A stretch of 5,750 bases of DNA. Origin: an uncultured Rhodanobacteraceae bacterium (GTDB lineage Bacteria; Pseudomonadota; Gammaproteobacteria; Xanthomonadales; Rhodanobacteraceae). Below are positions 1 through 5,750 of this stretch, one piece after another; within the stretch, counting starts at the first letter, position 1; each line of letters begins with the position of its first letter. Under the pieces are notes generated by a model, which was not told the origin of the DNA, made no database searches, and was given only the letters and a program-made list of their open reading frames with translations. The stretch is taken from the NCBI GenBank assembly GCA_937902695.1, contig CALFNI010000054.1, positions 1 through 5,750 on the forward strand, read 5' to 3'. Both the position numbers and the translations under genes were made by a program.

Positions 1-411
1 ACGAGCTCGACGTTCGCAGGCAATTCTTCCGGAGTGGCGGCGGGTCTCGATGTGTATGCCTCGATGTGTATCGCGGTCGCGGCGAACGACATCTTCTGGG
101 GCAGCCCGCTCGACGCGGTCCGCTTCGAGTATCCGGCGTGGACGTACCTTGCGAACGACGATCTGGACGATCTCGCCGAAGCGGCAAATGCCGCCCAGGC
201 GACGGGAGTCGTGTCGCTTGACCCGATGTTCTATCCGGATTTCTCGCTGCATGACCTCTCGCCGCTCCGCGACATGGGCACCCCGGGCGGATTCATATTC
301 AATCTGGAACCGTACGACGTTGCAGGCAACCCGCGTGTCTACGGCGACAATCCGGACATCGGCGCGTTCGAAACGCACGACATCATCTTTGCGGACGGCT
401 TCGAGCTCTGA
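1..411 (+). CDS. C-terminal part of a secreted beta-helix protein with choice-of-anchor Q type end (5' partial)
   Basis: The frame is open from the first base, so only the last 136 residues of a longer protein are visible; the GTG at 34 is simply an internal valine codon. Residues 5-35 (AGN..., then NDIFWG) look like the final coils of a right-handed parallel beta-helix. Residues 72-93 (SLDPMF, DFSLHDLSPLRDMG) and 104-124 (DVAGNPRVYG, PDIGAFE) match the pattern I know from choice-of-anchor Q domain proteins: a DP-F line, an SP-x-D-x-G turn, then D-x-x-GNPR and DIGA-[YF]-E. The chain ends with DIIFADGFE at 127-135 plus one Leu. Such proteins are normally exported and surface-associated or secreted, with no assigned enzyme activity. 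The tail lacks a hydrophobic segment or basic cluster, so it is not PEP-CTERM or LPXTG-like. It converges on the MBL-fold gene. The specific substrate or partner is unknown. Confidence 0.8.
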   Translation, partial: TSSTFAGNSSGVAAGLDVYASMCIAVAANDIFWGSPLDAVRFEYPAWTYLANDDLDDLAEAANAAQATGVVSLDPMFYPDFSLHDLSPLRDMGTPGGFIFNLEPYDVAGNPRVYGDNPDIGAFETHDIIFADGFEL

Positions 412-433
412 CGCGGCGATTCGCGCCGGTCAG
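408..433. terminator. Weak hairpin overlapping both convergent stop codons
   Basis: CTGAC (408-412) pairs with GTCAG (429-433), and GGCG (415-418) pairs with CGCC (424-427), with a small internal loop (413-414 opposite 428) and a five-base loop. The outer arms contain the TGA stops of the two converging genes. Only a short TTT (435-437) follows on the plus strand and no T-run follows on the minus strand. It could act as a modest bidirectional terminator in the 18-base gap, or be coincidence in GC-rich sequence. Confidence 0.25.
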
Positions 434-1386
434 GTTTCACAGAGCTTCCGCCTGCCCGCCGGATCGCCGCGGAGATTGCCGTCGACGTAGTAGTCGAGCA
501 GCGATCGCGCCAGCTTCTCGTCGCTCGCCGGAATCAGCGCCTCGGCGTCGTGCATCCATCCATCGATGCACGCCTGCTTCGGCGACTTGCCCGCGGCGCA
601 TTCGAGCAGACGATCGAACGCGCGGCGGTACGTCGCGAGATCCGCGCGCCCCATCGGCGCGCCGTGGCCCGGCACGAGCAGCTTGAAGTCGACGTCGCCG
701 AGTCGGCCCAGCGCATCCTTCCAGTGCTCGGCACAGGCCGTGTCGAACAGCGGCGCAGGCAACGTGACGAGGTCGCCCGATGCGAGCACGCGCGACGCGG
801 GATCAATAATCCATACGTCACCGGCGGTAACGGCGTGACCTTCGAAGCCGACACGAAACGCTTGGCCCGCGATCGTGCGCGTCGACGTCTCGCCGATGCG
901 CTGGTCCGGAAAGAGCTTCGGGCCGGCGTCGATCAGCGCGAGCTCGGCACGCCGCGGCGCCTGCTTCGCCGTGTCGTCGCCGGCTTTCGCGATGGCGTCC
1001 TCGAGCTGCGCGCGATAGTTCGCGAGAAAACCGTGCATCGCATCCTCGATCGCGCCGCTCGCGTAGACGCGCACGCCGGGATACTTCTCGCGCAGCAGCA
1101 GGTTGCCGCCGACGTGATCGAGATGCCAGTGGCTGTTGACGATCGCGGCGACGGGCTTCTTCGCCGCGTTTGCGAGATCGACGATCTGCTGGGCATGCGT
1201 CGGATACCGTCCGGTGTCGAAGACGACGAGGCCGTCGGGCGCCGCGAACACGACGGTGTTGCCGTCCGGCTGAGTGCCGGCCACGAACGTGCCGGGGATG
1301 AGGTCCACACCAGGCGCCAGTTCGCTGGCACCGCGGGCGAGACTGGCCAACGCCACGAATCCGAGAATCACAGCGGCGACGCGCAT
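430..1386 (-). CDS. Exported MBL-fold metallo-hydrolase
   Basis: A complete 318-residue protein of the metallo-beta-lactamase fold, probably a zinc (or other dinuclear metal) hydrolase of the periplasm. Residues 1-20 form a signal peptide (M-R-V, hydrophobic 4-17, likely cleavage near 19-21). The five MBL motifs are all present: D57 in VVFDTG, HWHLDH at 86-91 (H86, H88, D90, H91), H184 in EGHAVTAGD, D205 in LASGDLV, and H241 in VPGHGAP. This is a full ligand set, so catalysis is plausible, but the substrate cannot be read from the sequence; class B beta-lactamase, lactonase, and SoxH-like or glyoxalase II-like roles are all possible. An N-terminal extension of 45 residues is open upstream, but the ATG at 1386 is preferred because a signal peptide starts there and GGGAGA lies 8 bases before it. 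All four cysteines of the protein (218, 263, 273, 316) lie in the C-terminal third, consistent with disulfides outside the cytoplasm. The gene is 166 bases downstream of the propeller gene, on the same strand, beyond a terminator. Confidence 0.9.
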   Translation of the reverse strand: MRVAAVILGFVALASLARGASELAPGVDLIPGTFVAGTQPDGNTVVFAAPDGLVVFDTGRYPTHAQQIVDLANAAKKPVAAIVNSHWHLDHVGGNLLLREKYPGVRVYASGAIEDAMHGFLANYRAQLEDAIAKAGDDTAKQAPRRAELALIDAGPKLFPDQRIGETSTRTIAGQAFRVGFEGHAVTAGDVWIIDPASRVLASGDLVTLPAPLFDTACAEHWKDALGRLGDVDFKLLVPGHGAPMGRADLATYRRAFDRLLECAAGKSPKQACIDGWMHDAEALIPASDEKLARSLLDYYVDGNLRGDPAGRRKLCET

Positions 1387-1394
1387 CGAGGATT

Positions 1395-1400
1395 TCTCCC
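1395..1400 (-). promoter_or_regulatory. Ribosome binding site of the MBL-fold gene
   Basis: GGGAGA on the minus strand, 8 bases from the ATG at 1386. It decides the start codon in favour of the signal-peptide Met over upstream in-frame starts. In the remaining 1401-1502 I find no convincing sigma-70 promoter, although an independent promoter is expected here because a terminator lies just upstream. Confidence 0.65.
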
Positions 1401-1502
1401 GTTCTGCCGCGCCGAGATTCGCTACGACAAGACTCGTACCGCAACGGCCATTCGCTGGTTGTGCGCCGCGGCGAACGTCGCACGCGGCGAGCCGTTGCGC
1501 GC

Positions 1503-1536
1503 AAAAGCGAACGGCGCGCACGTGGCGCGCCGTTCG
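1503..1536 (-). terminator. Rho-independent terminator of the propeller gene
   Basis: A perfect 12-bp inverted repeat: CGAACGGCGCGC at 1508-1519 and its exact reverse complement at 1525-1536, with a 5-base loop (1520-1524). Read on the minus strand the stem is followed directly by CTTTTG (the T-run lies at 1503-1506), the classical intrinsic terminator layout. It begins 16 bases after the TAA stop of the Asp-box gene. It should separate that gene from the MBL-fold gene. There is no comparable T-run on the plus strand, so it is directional. The T-run is short (four), so termination may be incomplete. Confidence 0.8.
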
Positions 1537-1552
1537 TCCTCTGTTGCTGCGA

Positions 1553-3790
1553 TTACGGCCCGTCGAAGCCGTCCGCGAAGATCCGATCCGTCACGCCGCC
1601 GCCCGGAATCGGCGTCGCGTAGCTGCCCTTGCTCGTCGCCATGAGCAGGCGCGGCGCCGACGTGTCGGCCGTGATCGCGATGTCGCGCGGCCCGCCGGCG
1701 TTGTCGAGGCCCGTGTCGAAGTCGGTGAACGTCGCGCCCTGATCGGCCGAGCGCGCCGCTTTCGCGCCGGTGCCTTGCGCGACGTACAGCACCTGCGGAT
1801 CCGACGGATCGCAGGCGATGTCGGCGATGAAATCGCCGGTCCATCCGGTCGAGCTCCAGCTCGCGCCGGCATCCTCGGTGTGGTAGACGCCGCTGTGGCT
1901 CGCGTCCGTCGCCAGCGACATCCAGATCGTGCCGGGATTCGCGAGCGACGTGCACAGGCGCGGCGCGCGGGCGTAATCGGGCAAGCCCGTCACGGCGAGG
2001 TTCCACGTCGCGCCGCCGTCGGTCGAGTTGAACGCACCGCCCTGGTTCGGATCGGTGAAGCCGTCGTACGAGGCGACCATGTTCTGGTCGGTGCCGTCCT
2101 CGACGATCTCGATGTCGGTCGTGAAATCGTTGTCGCGGCCCGCATAGACCTTCGTCCAGTCCGCGCCGGCGTTCGTCGAGCGCCAGACCGTGACCGCGAA
2201 GCCGGCGACACCGAAGTCGGACCCGCCGAGCAGGATCAGATTCGGATCGTTGATGCTGAAGCGGAGCGAGGCGAGATCGGATTCGTAGAGATCGCCCTGA
2301 TCGGGACCGAGGCTCGTCCACGAGCCGTTGCTTTCGCGCCGGTACAAACCTTCCGGCGCAACGCTCGAAGGACCGCTCGAGATCGCGTAGAGCGTGCCGT
2401 CGGGCGAATAGCCGACCTTGCTGTACCGGGTCGGCGGAGCGGACTCGACGACCCACGTCGCGCCGCCGTCGGACGAGCTGAAGACGCCGCCCGAATTGTT
2501 GCCCTGGAACGCGACCGCGATCTGCTGCGGATCGGTCGGGCTCGACGCGATCGCGAACAGCGGCAATTCCGAAATGCCGGTCGCCGATTCGGCGAACGTG
2601 TCGCCGCCGTCGCTCGATTTCCAGACGGCGAGCGACGTCGCTCCGCTGAAGAGCTCCGTCGAGCTCCCCGGCGCGAAGCGGATCGACTGCGCCGCGAGCG
2701 CGCCGGTGCCGCCGATCCCGGTGTCCCAGCTCGTGCCGCCGTTGGTGGTCCGGTTGATGCCGGCGCCGTCGGTCGAGACGAGGATCGTCTGCGAATCGTT
2801 GGGGTCGACGGCGATGTCCGTCACCACGAGCAGCGGCCACGTGCCGTCGTCGAGCGCGGTCCACGTGACGCCCAGATCCGGCGAGGTGTAGAGGCCGAGG
2901 AACTGCGAGCCGAACAGCTGGCCGCCGCCGACGAGCAGGCGCGTGCCGTCGTAGGCGAGCGCGTTGATCGGCTCGCCGTTGAGGCCGGCGTCGCGTTCGT
3001 CCCAGCTGGCGCCGCCGTTGGTGGTCACCCAGACTTCGCCGCCGCCGAAGTCGCCGTGGAAACCGGCGATGACGGTGTTCGAGTCGGTCGGGTCGATCGC
3101 GATGGCCGCGCCGACCATCGGCCCGCCGTGCGGCGGCGTCATGTCGGTCCACGTCGTGCCGCCGTCGGTCGAGCGCATCAGGTTGACGGCCTGGGCGCCG
3201 CCGGCGTCGGTAATGCCGATCCAGATCGTATCGGCGTTCGACGGATCGATCGCGACGTCGAACACTTCGTCGTTGTTCGGATCGACGCCGGTCAGCGTGT
3301 GGTGCGTCCAGGTGACGCCGTCGTCGATCGAGCTCCAGACGGCATCCTGCGTCGCGGCCCAGGCCTTGCCGTCCGGCGCGAACTCGATGTCGTGCACGCT
3401 CCGGTTCGAGAAGTTCGCGACCGGCGTCCACGTCGCGCCGTCGTCGGCCGAGCGGTACATCGTGCCGCCCCATGTGCCGCCCGGCGCGACGCCGGCCAGG
3501 ACGACGCCTGCGGCCGTCGGCGATGCGGCGACATCGGTCACGTCACCGCCCGGCGGACCAAGCAGGCTCCAGTTGCCGGTGCCGGTGCCCGCGGGCTGCG
3601 GTGCGCCGGCGGAAGCGAAATGCGTCGCGCGCGCACGTGCGCCGCGCGCGTCGCTCCTCACGGCGTCGCCGTGAAGGATGTCCGCGTGCGGCGCGACGGC
3701 ATACGTCTGCGGCGATGGCGCCGCGATGGCACCGCTTGCGAGCGCGGCGCCGAAACTTCCGATAACAAACGACAGGCAACACGTGTTCAT
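1553..3790 (-). CDS. Exported Asp-box (BNR) beta-propeller protein with C-terminal IFADGFD tail
   Basis: A complete 745-residue protein. Residues 1-23 are a signal peptide ending AIA, followed by a low-complexity Ala/Arg/Pro stretch to about 70. From 73 to about 725 it consists of propeller blades, each closed by an Asp-box (S-x-D-x-G-x-T-W). Boxes begin at residues 114, 154, 207, 256, 303, 348, 392, 439, 538, 589, 638 and 681, with a degenerate one near 485 (RESNGSW). Spacing is 40-53 residues. Blades also carry the usual I-A-x-D-P-x-D/N-x-x-x-I line. Thirteen blades suggest two consecutive propellers, as in GH74 or sortilin/VPS10-like proteins. I see no sialidase RIP motif and cannot name catalytic residues, so a binding or structural role is as likely as an enzyme. 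It ends VTDRIFADGFDGP (733-745), nearly the tail of the protein at 1-411. The ATG at 3790 was chosen because the signal peptide begins there and AAAGGG lies 8 bases upstream; 28 more codons are open upstream but encode no export signal. Confidence 0.9.
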   Translation of the reverse strand: MNTCCLSFVIGSFGAALASGAIAAPSPQTYAVAPHADILHGDAVRSDARGARARATHFASAGAPQPAGTGTGNWSLLGPPGGDVTDVAASPTAAGVVLAGVAPGGTWGGTMYRSADDGATWTPVANFSNRSVHDIEFAPDGKAWAATQDAVWSSIDDGVTWTHHTLTGVDPNNDEVFDVAIDPSNADTIWIGITDAGGAQAVNLMRSTDGGTTWTDMTPPHGGPMVGAAIAIDPTDSNTVIAGFHGDFGGGEVWVTTNGGASWDERDAGLNGEPINALAYDGTRLLVGGGQLFGSQFLGLYTSPDLGVTWTALDDGTWPLLVVTDIAVDPNDSQTILVSTDGAGINRTTNGGTSWDTGIGGTGALAAQSIRFAPGSSTELFSGATSLAVWKSSDGGDTFAESATGISELPLFAIASSPTDPQQIAVAFQGNNSGGVFSSSDGGATWVVESAPPTRYSKVGYSPDGTLYAISSGPSSVAPEGLYRRESNGSWTSLGPDQGDLYESDLASLRFSINDPNLILLGGSDFGVAGFAVTVWRSTNAGADWTKVYAGRDNDFTTDIEIVEDGTDQNMVASYDGFTDPNQGGAFNSTDGGATWNLAVTGLPDYARAPRLCTSLANPGTIWMSLATDASHSGVYHTEDAGASWSSTGWTGDFIADIACDPSDPQVLYVAQGTGAKAARSADQGATFTDFDTGLDNAGGPRDIAITADTSAPRLLMATSKGSYATPIPGGGVTDRIFADGFDGP
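2003..3452 (-). repeat. Near-identical 25-base Asp-box coding repeats
   Basis: Four copies of a 25-base unit that encodes the Asp-box turn lie inside the propeller gene at 2003-2027, 2453-2477, 3149-3173 and 3428-3452. The second and third copies differ from the first at one base each and the fourth at two. They encode LxSSDGGATWV-type blade ends on the minus strand. More diverged copies mark the other blades. The identity at DNA level reflects either recent blade duplication or strong codon bias on a conserved motif. Confidence 0.7.
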
Positions 3791-3798
3791 CGGAACGA

Positions 3799-3804
3799 CC
3801 CTTT
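3799..3804 (-). promoter_or_regulatory. Ribosome binding site of the propeller gene
   Basis: AAAGGG on the minus strand, 8 bases before the ATG at 3790. It supports the signal-peptide Met as the start rather than the Met at 3874, which would add a 28-residue hydrophilic extension. Confidence 0.55.
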
Positions 3805-3906
3805 GTCGGATGCGAATTGGGGAATCCGCGGCATGGGCGCGATGGTTCAGCGTGCGCCGGGAGGCCGCGGCCACACGCGATGATGCGCGTTCGCCGCACG
3901 CAAAAC

Positions 3907-3935
3907 ATCATATTCGCGTTATCGCGCAATTTGCG
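3907..3935 (-). promoter_or_regulatory. Possible promoter and operator of the propeller gene
   Basis: The stretch 3900-3946 is clearly AT-richer than its surroundings. On the minus strand it contains TATGAT (3907-3912; five of six bases match the -10 consensus). Upstream of that, where the -35 region would be expected, lies an 11-base perfect odd palindrome, CGCAATTTGCG (3925-3935). No good -35 hexamer is seen at 16-18 bases. If used, the leader before the ATG would be about 110 bases. It is a candidate only. Confidence 0.3.
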
Positions 3936-3946
3936 TTTGATGATTC

Positions 3947-3993
3947 GGTGACGCGCGCCACAATGCCGCGCTGCGGCATGAGCGCGCGTCACC
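3947..3993. repeat. Large nested inverted repeat in the intergenic region
   Basis: A perfect 12-bp outer stem (GGTGACGCGCGC at 3947-3958 with its reverse complement at 3982-3993) encloses a perfect 7-bp inner stem (ATGCCGC at 3963-3969 with GCGGCAT at 3973-3979) closed by three bases. The internal loop is four bases on one side and two on the other. There is no T-run on either strand. It begins 24 bases after the stop codon of the channel gene. It may be a factor-dependent or U-less terminator, an mRNA 3'-end stabiliser, or a REP-type element; the sequence alone does not decide. Confidence 0.75.
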
Positions 3994-4017
3994 TATGTAA
4001 ACGGCCCGGACAGCGCG

Positions 4018-5750
4018 CTACGATTCGAACGGCGTGCTCGGCTGTGCCGGACCGCCGATCGTCCGGTATGCAACCTCCTGCGGCCTGACCATCTCGATGC
4101 CGCCTTCGCGAAGGCGCGCGAGAATGTCGAGCAGGATGTCGCTCCTGATGCTGCCCGCCTGGCGCGGATTGGCGATGAACGCAACGCCGACGAAGATCAG
4201 CGTCGCGTTCTGGATGCCGTCGAGCGTCACCGACAGCCCGGGATTCTCGAGCACCGCCGCGTTCGACGAGAACGCGCCGCGCATCGCGGCGATGACGGCG
4301 TCGGCATCGGTATCGAGCGGCATCGGCAGCTTGATCTGCACGCGACCCTGCGCGTTCGCGAGCGTCACGTTGCGCACGGTCTTCGTGATGAGCTCGGAGT
4401 TCGGCACGATCATCGTCGAACGGTCGCCCATCTGGATTTCGGTCGCGCGCACGTTGATGCGGCGGATGTCGCCTTCGATGTCGCCGAGCGCGATCCAGTC
4501 GCCGACCTTGACCGGCCGCTCGGCGAGCAGGATCAGGCCGGAGACGAAGTTCTGCACGACGGCCTGCAGGCCGAAGCCGATGCCGACCGACAGCGCGCTC
4601 GCCACCCACGCGATGCGATCGACCGAAAGCCCGAGCGCCGACAGCGCGAAGCCGATCACGACGATCGCGCCGGCATAGCCGAGCAGCGTCGTGACCGACG
4701 TTCGCATCGCCGGATCGAGCTTCGTCGTCGGCAGGTAGCGATCGTGCAGCCAGCGCTTCAGCGCACGCAGCGCGAGCATGCCGAGGAAGTACACCGCGAC
4801 CGCGCCGAGCACGGCGTCGGGCGTGATCTCGATCGAGCCGAGCTTGAGCGTGCTCGAACCGAACTGCGCGCCGAGCTGCGAGAGCTCCGCGCGCCCGCTG
4901 CCGAACCCGGCCAGCACCAGCGACAGCGCGAACACGAACGCAACGACGCGGAACGCGCCCGACAGCACCACGGCGACCTGATCGAGCGTGCGCTTCTCGA
5001 CGCCGAGCGTCTCCTGCATCCAGGTCTCGCGCGCGGCGACGAGCGTGGAGAAAATATCCTCGATCAAGTGCACGAGCAGGAAGAACGCGCCGCCGACGAT
5101 CAGCGCGCGCACGATCAGCGCGGCGAGGAACTGCGCGAACGCGACGAAGCCCAACAGCGCGGCGGCGAGCGCGGTCGCGGCGGCGATCCATGCGGCGCCG
5201 AGCGTCAGCGTCGCCCACAGCGAATGCGGCGGCGCCTCGCCCGGCTTCGCATCCGCGCGCTCCGGCACCTGCCGGCGCGCCTTCGCGATGCGGATCAGCG
5301 CCCAGAGGATGATGGCGGCGTAAAGCAGCGCGCTGACGAGACTCGCCGCGACGGTCGCAGCAAGGCTCGCGTTGGCGACGCTGTTGATCCGCCGCAGCAC
5401 GATGCTGACCGCGATCGCGCCGCCGAGCAGCCACGGAAACAGGGCGAGCGCGCTGGCGACTTCGTTCGTGATCTCGGGCAGGCGCCACGACGGGCGGCCC
5501 GGCGAGAGCAGCGCGCGGCCGAGTCCGGCGACGAAACTGCCGAAGAAGACCGCGCCGACCAGCGCACGCGCAAGCTGATTCTCGGTATCGGAAAACGCGT
5601 TGTGCCAGTCGAGGCCGATCCAGACGGCCTGGGCGCCGAAGCCGGTGAAGATCGTCGCGACGACGACGAACGCGAGCGCGAGCGCCGAGCGGCGCAGTCG
5701 CCCGTGCGGCATCCGATCGCTGGTGAGCCGCATCAGCGCCACGATGACGA
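4018..5750 (-). CDS. MscS-family mechanosensitive ion channel, multi-pass subtype (5' partial)
   Basis: An inner-membrane channel that opens under membrane tension to release solutes during osmotic downshock. The frame is open through the right edge, so the N-terminus is missing; the GTG at 5742 is probably an internal valine. Counting that codon as 1, hydrophobic segments lie near 19-41, 58-76, 97-116, 127-152, 176-200, 203-226, 255-280, 306-328 and 349-371, followed by the pore helix at about 378-405. The MscS signature is clear: GFGLQ at 389-393, NFVSG at 398-402, ERPVKVGD at 408-415, then the beta-domain with VRATEI (431-436) and VPNSEL (446-451). The C-terminal mixed alpha/beta domain runs to the end (PFES). 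With some ten membrane segments it resembles the large MscK or DUF3772-type members rather than the three-segment MscS. Those usually carry an extracytoplasmic N-terminal domain, which would lie outside this window. It is followed by the nested hairpin. Confidence 0.92.
   Translation of the reverse strand, partial: VIVALMRLTSDRMPHGRLRRSALALAFVVVATIFTGFGAQAVWIGLDWHNAFSDTENQLARALVGAVFFGSFVAGLGRALLSPGRPSWRLPEITNEVASALALFPWLLGGAIAVSIVLRRINSVANASLAATVAASLVSALLYAAIILWALIRIAKARRQVPERADAKPGEAPPHSLWATLTLGAAWIAAATALAAALLGFVAFAQFLAALIVRALIVGGAFFLLVHLIEDIFSTLVAARETWMQETLGVEKRTLDQVAVVLSGAFRVVAFVFALSLVLAGFGSGRAELSQLGAQFGSSTLKLGSIEITPDAVLGAVAVYFLGMLALRALKRWLHDRYLPTTKLDPAMRTSVTTLLGYAGAIVVIGFALSALGLSVDRIAWVASALSVGIGFGLQAVVQNFVSGLILLAERPVKVGDWIALGDIEGDIRRINVRATEIQMGDRSTMIVPNSELITKTVRNVTLANAQGRVQIKLPMPLDTDADAVIAAMRGAFSSNAAVLENPGLSVTLDGIQNATLIFVGVAFIANPRQAGSIRSDILLDILARLREGGIEMVRPQEVAYRTIGGPAQPSTPFES

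Noticed and set aside
34..36. GTG as the start of the first gene.
   Set aside because: The frame is open to base 1, the codon falls inside beta-helix-like sequence with no signal peptide, and the family is normally much longer, so the gene enters from outside the window.
549..572. Inverted repeat CGTGCATC / GATGCACG with CATC repeats in the loop.
   Set aside because: It lies within the conserved reading frame of the MBL-fold gene and is explained by its codons (Cys-Ile-Asp-Gly-Trp-Met-His-Asp); no reason to assign a separate function.
550..1644. A 364-codon plus-strand open frame opposite the MBL-fold gene.
   Set aside because: Arg-rich shadow that runs across the terminator and into the next gene. 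The minus strand carries the full set of MBL motifs.
1553..3790. Annotating the propeller as an active sialidase.
   Set aside because: Asp-boxes occur in many propeller families. No RIP motif or arginine triad could be identified.
3863..3872. Perfect 10-base palindrome GGCCGCGGCC in the leader of the propeller gene.
   Set aside because: Made only of G and C in GC-rich DNA and too short to distinguish from chance.
3791..3874. Start of the propeller gene at 3874.
   Set aside because: It would place 28 hydrophilic residues before the signal peptide. The ATG at 3790 has AAAGGG at proper spacing and begins exactly at the signal peptide.
1274..3883. An 869-codon open frame on the plus strand, longer than the gene I called opposite it.
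   Set aside because: Its translation is an Arg/Ala/Asp-rich shadow with no signal peptide or recognisable motif, whereas the minus strand gives a signal peptide, 13 Asp-boxes and a ribosome binding site. Long antisense frames are expected in GC-rich coding DNA.
3989..5488. A 499-codon minus-strand open frame overlapping the channel gene in another frame.
   Set aside because: Arg/Ala-rich translation with no motifs. The overlapping frame shows the unmistakable MscS pore and beta-domain signatures.
1..5750. Search for CRISPR arrays, insertion sequences, tRNA genes or a new defence system.
   Set aside because: No regularly spaced non-coding repeats, transposase motifs, cloverleaf-like sequences or nuclease/effector motifs were seen. 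The only repeats are coding Asp-boxes and the intergenic hairpins listed.

Overview
The window is a GC-rich bacterial chromosomal segment holding four protein-coding genes: two complete and one cut off at each edge. Two unrelated exported proteins end in nearly the same peptide (DIIFADGFE and DRIFADGFD). From memory I associate such tails with secreted proteins of the gammaproteobacterial Xanthomonadales/Lysobacterales (Rhodanobacteraceae, Lysobacter, Wenzhouxiangella-like genera). The GC-rich composition and the gene types fit that group, but this is inference; no rRNA or other marker gene is present.

Layout, left to right. Positions 1-411 (+) hold the last 136 residues of a secreted beta-helix protein with a choice-of-anchor Q type C-terminus. 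It converges, with an 18-base gap, on a minus-strand gene (430-1386) for an exported MBL-fold metallo-hydrolase with a complete set of metal-binding motifs. Upstream of that, also on the minus strand, 1553-3790 encodes a 745-residue exported protein made almost entirely of Asp-box (BNR) beta-propeller blades. A perfect 12-bp stem with a U-tract follows its stop codon. At the right, 4018-5750 (minus) holds most of an MscS-superfamily mechanosensitive channel with about ten membrane segments; its N-terminus lies outside the window. No gap exceeds about 230 bases. The 227-base gap at 3791-4017 holds a large nested hairpin (3947-3993) and an AT-richer patch that may contain the promoter of the propeller gene.

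The genes do not form an obvious pathway. Three of the four products are predicted to be exported or extracytoplasmic and the fourth is a membrane channel, so the shared theme is the cell envelope. The terminator and hairpin between the three minus-strand genes suggest separate transcription units rather than one operon. I see no mobile element, CRISPR array, tRNA, rRNA or recognisable defence system. The most interesting signals are the shared C-terminal tail on two non-homologous exported proteins and the very regular 13-copy Asp-box architecture.
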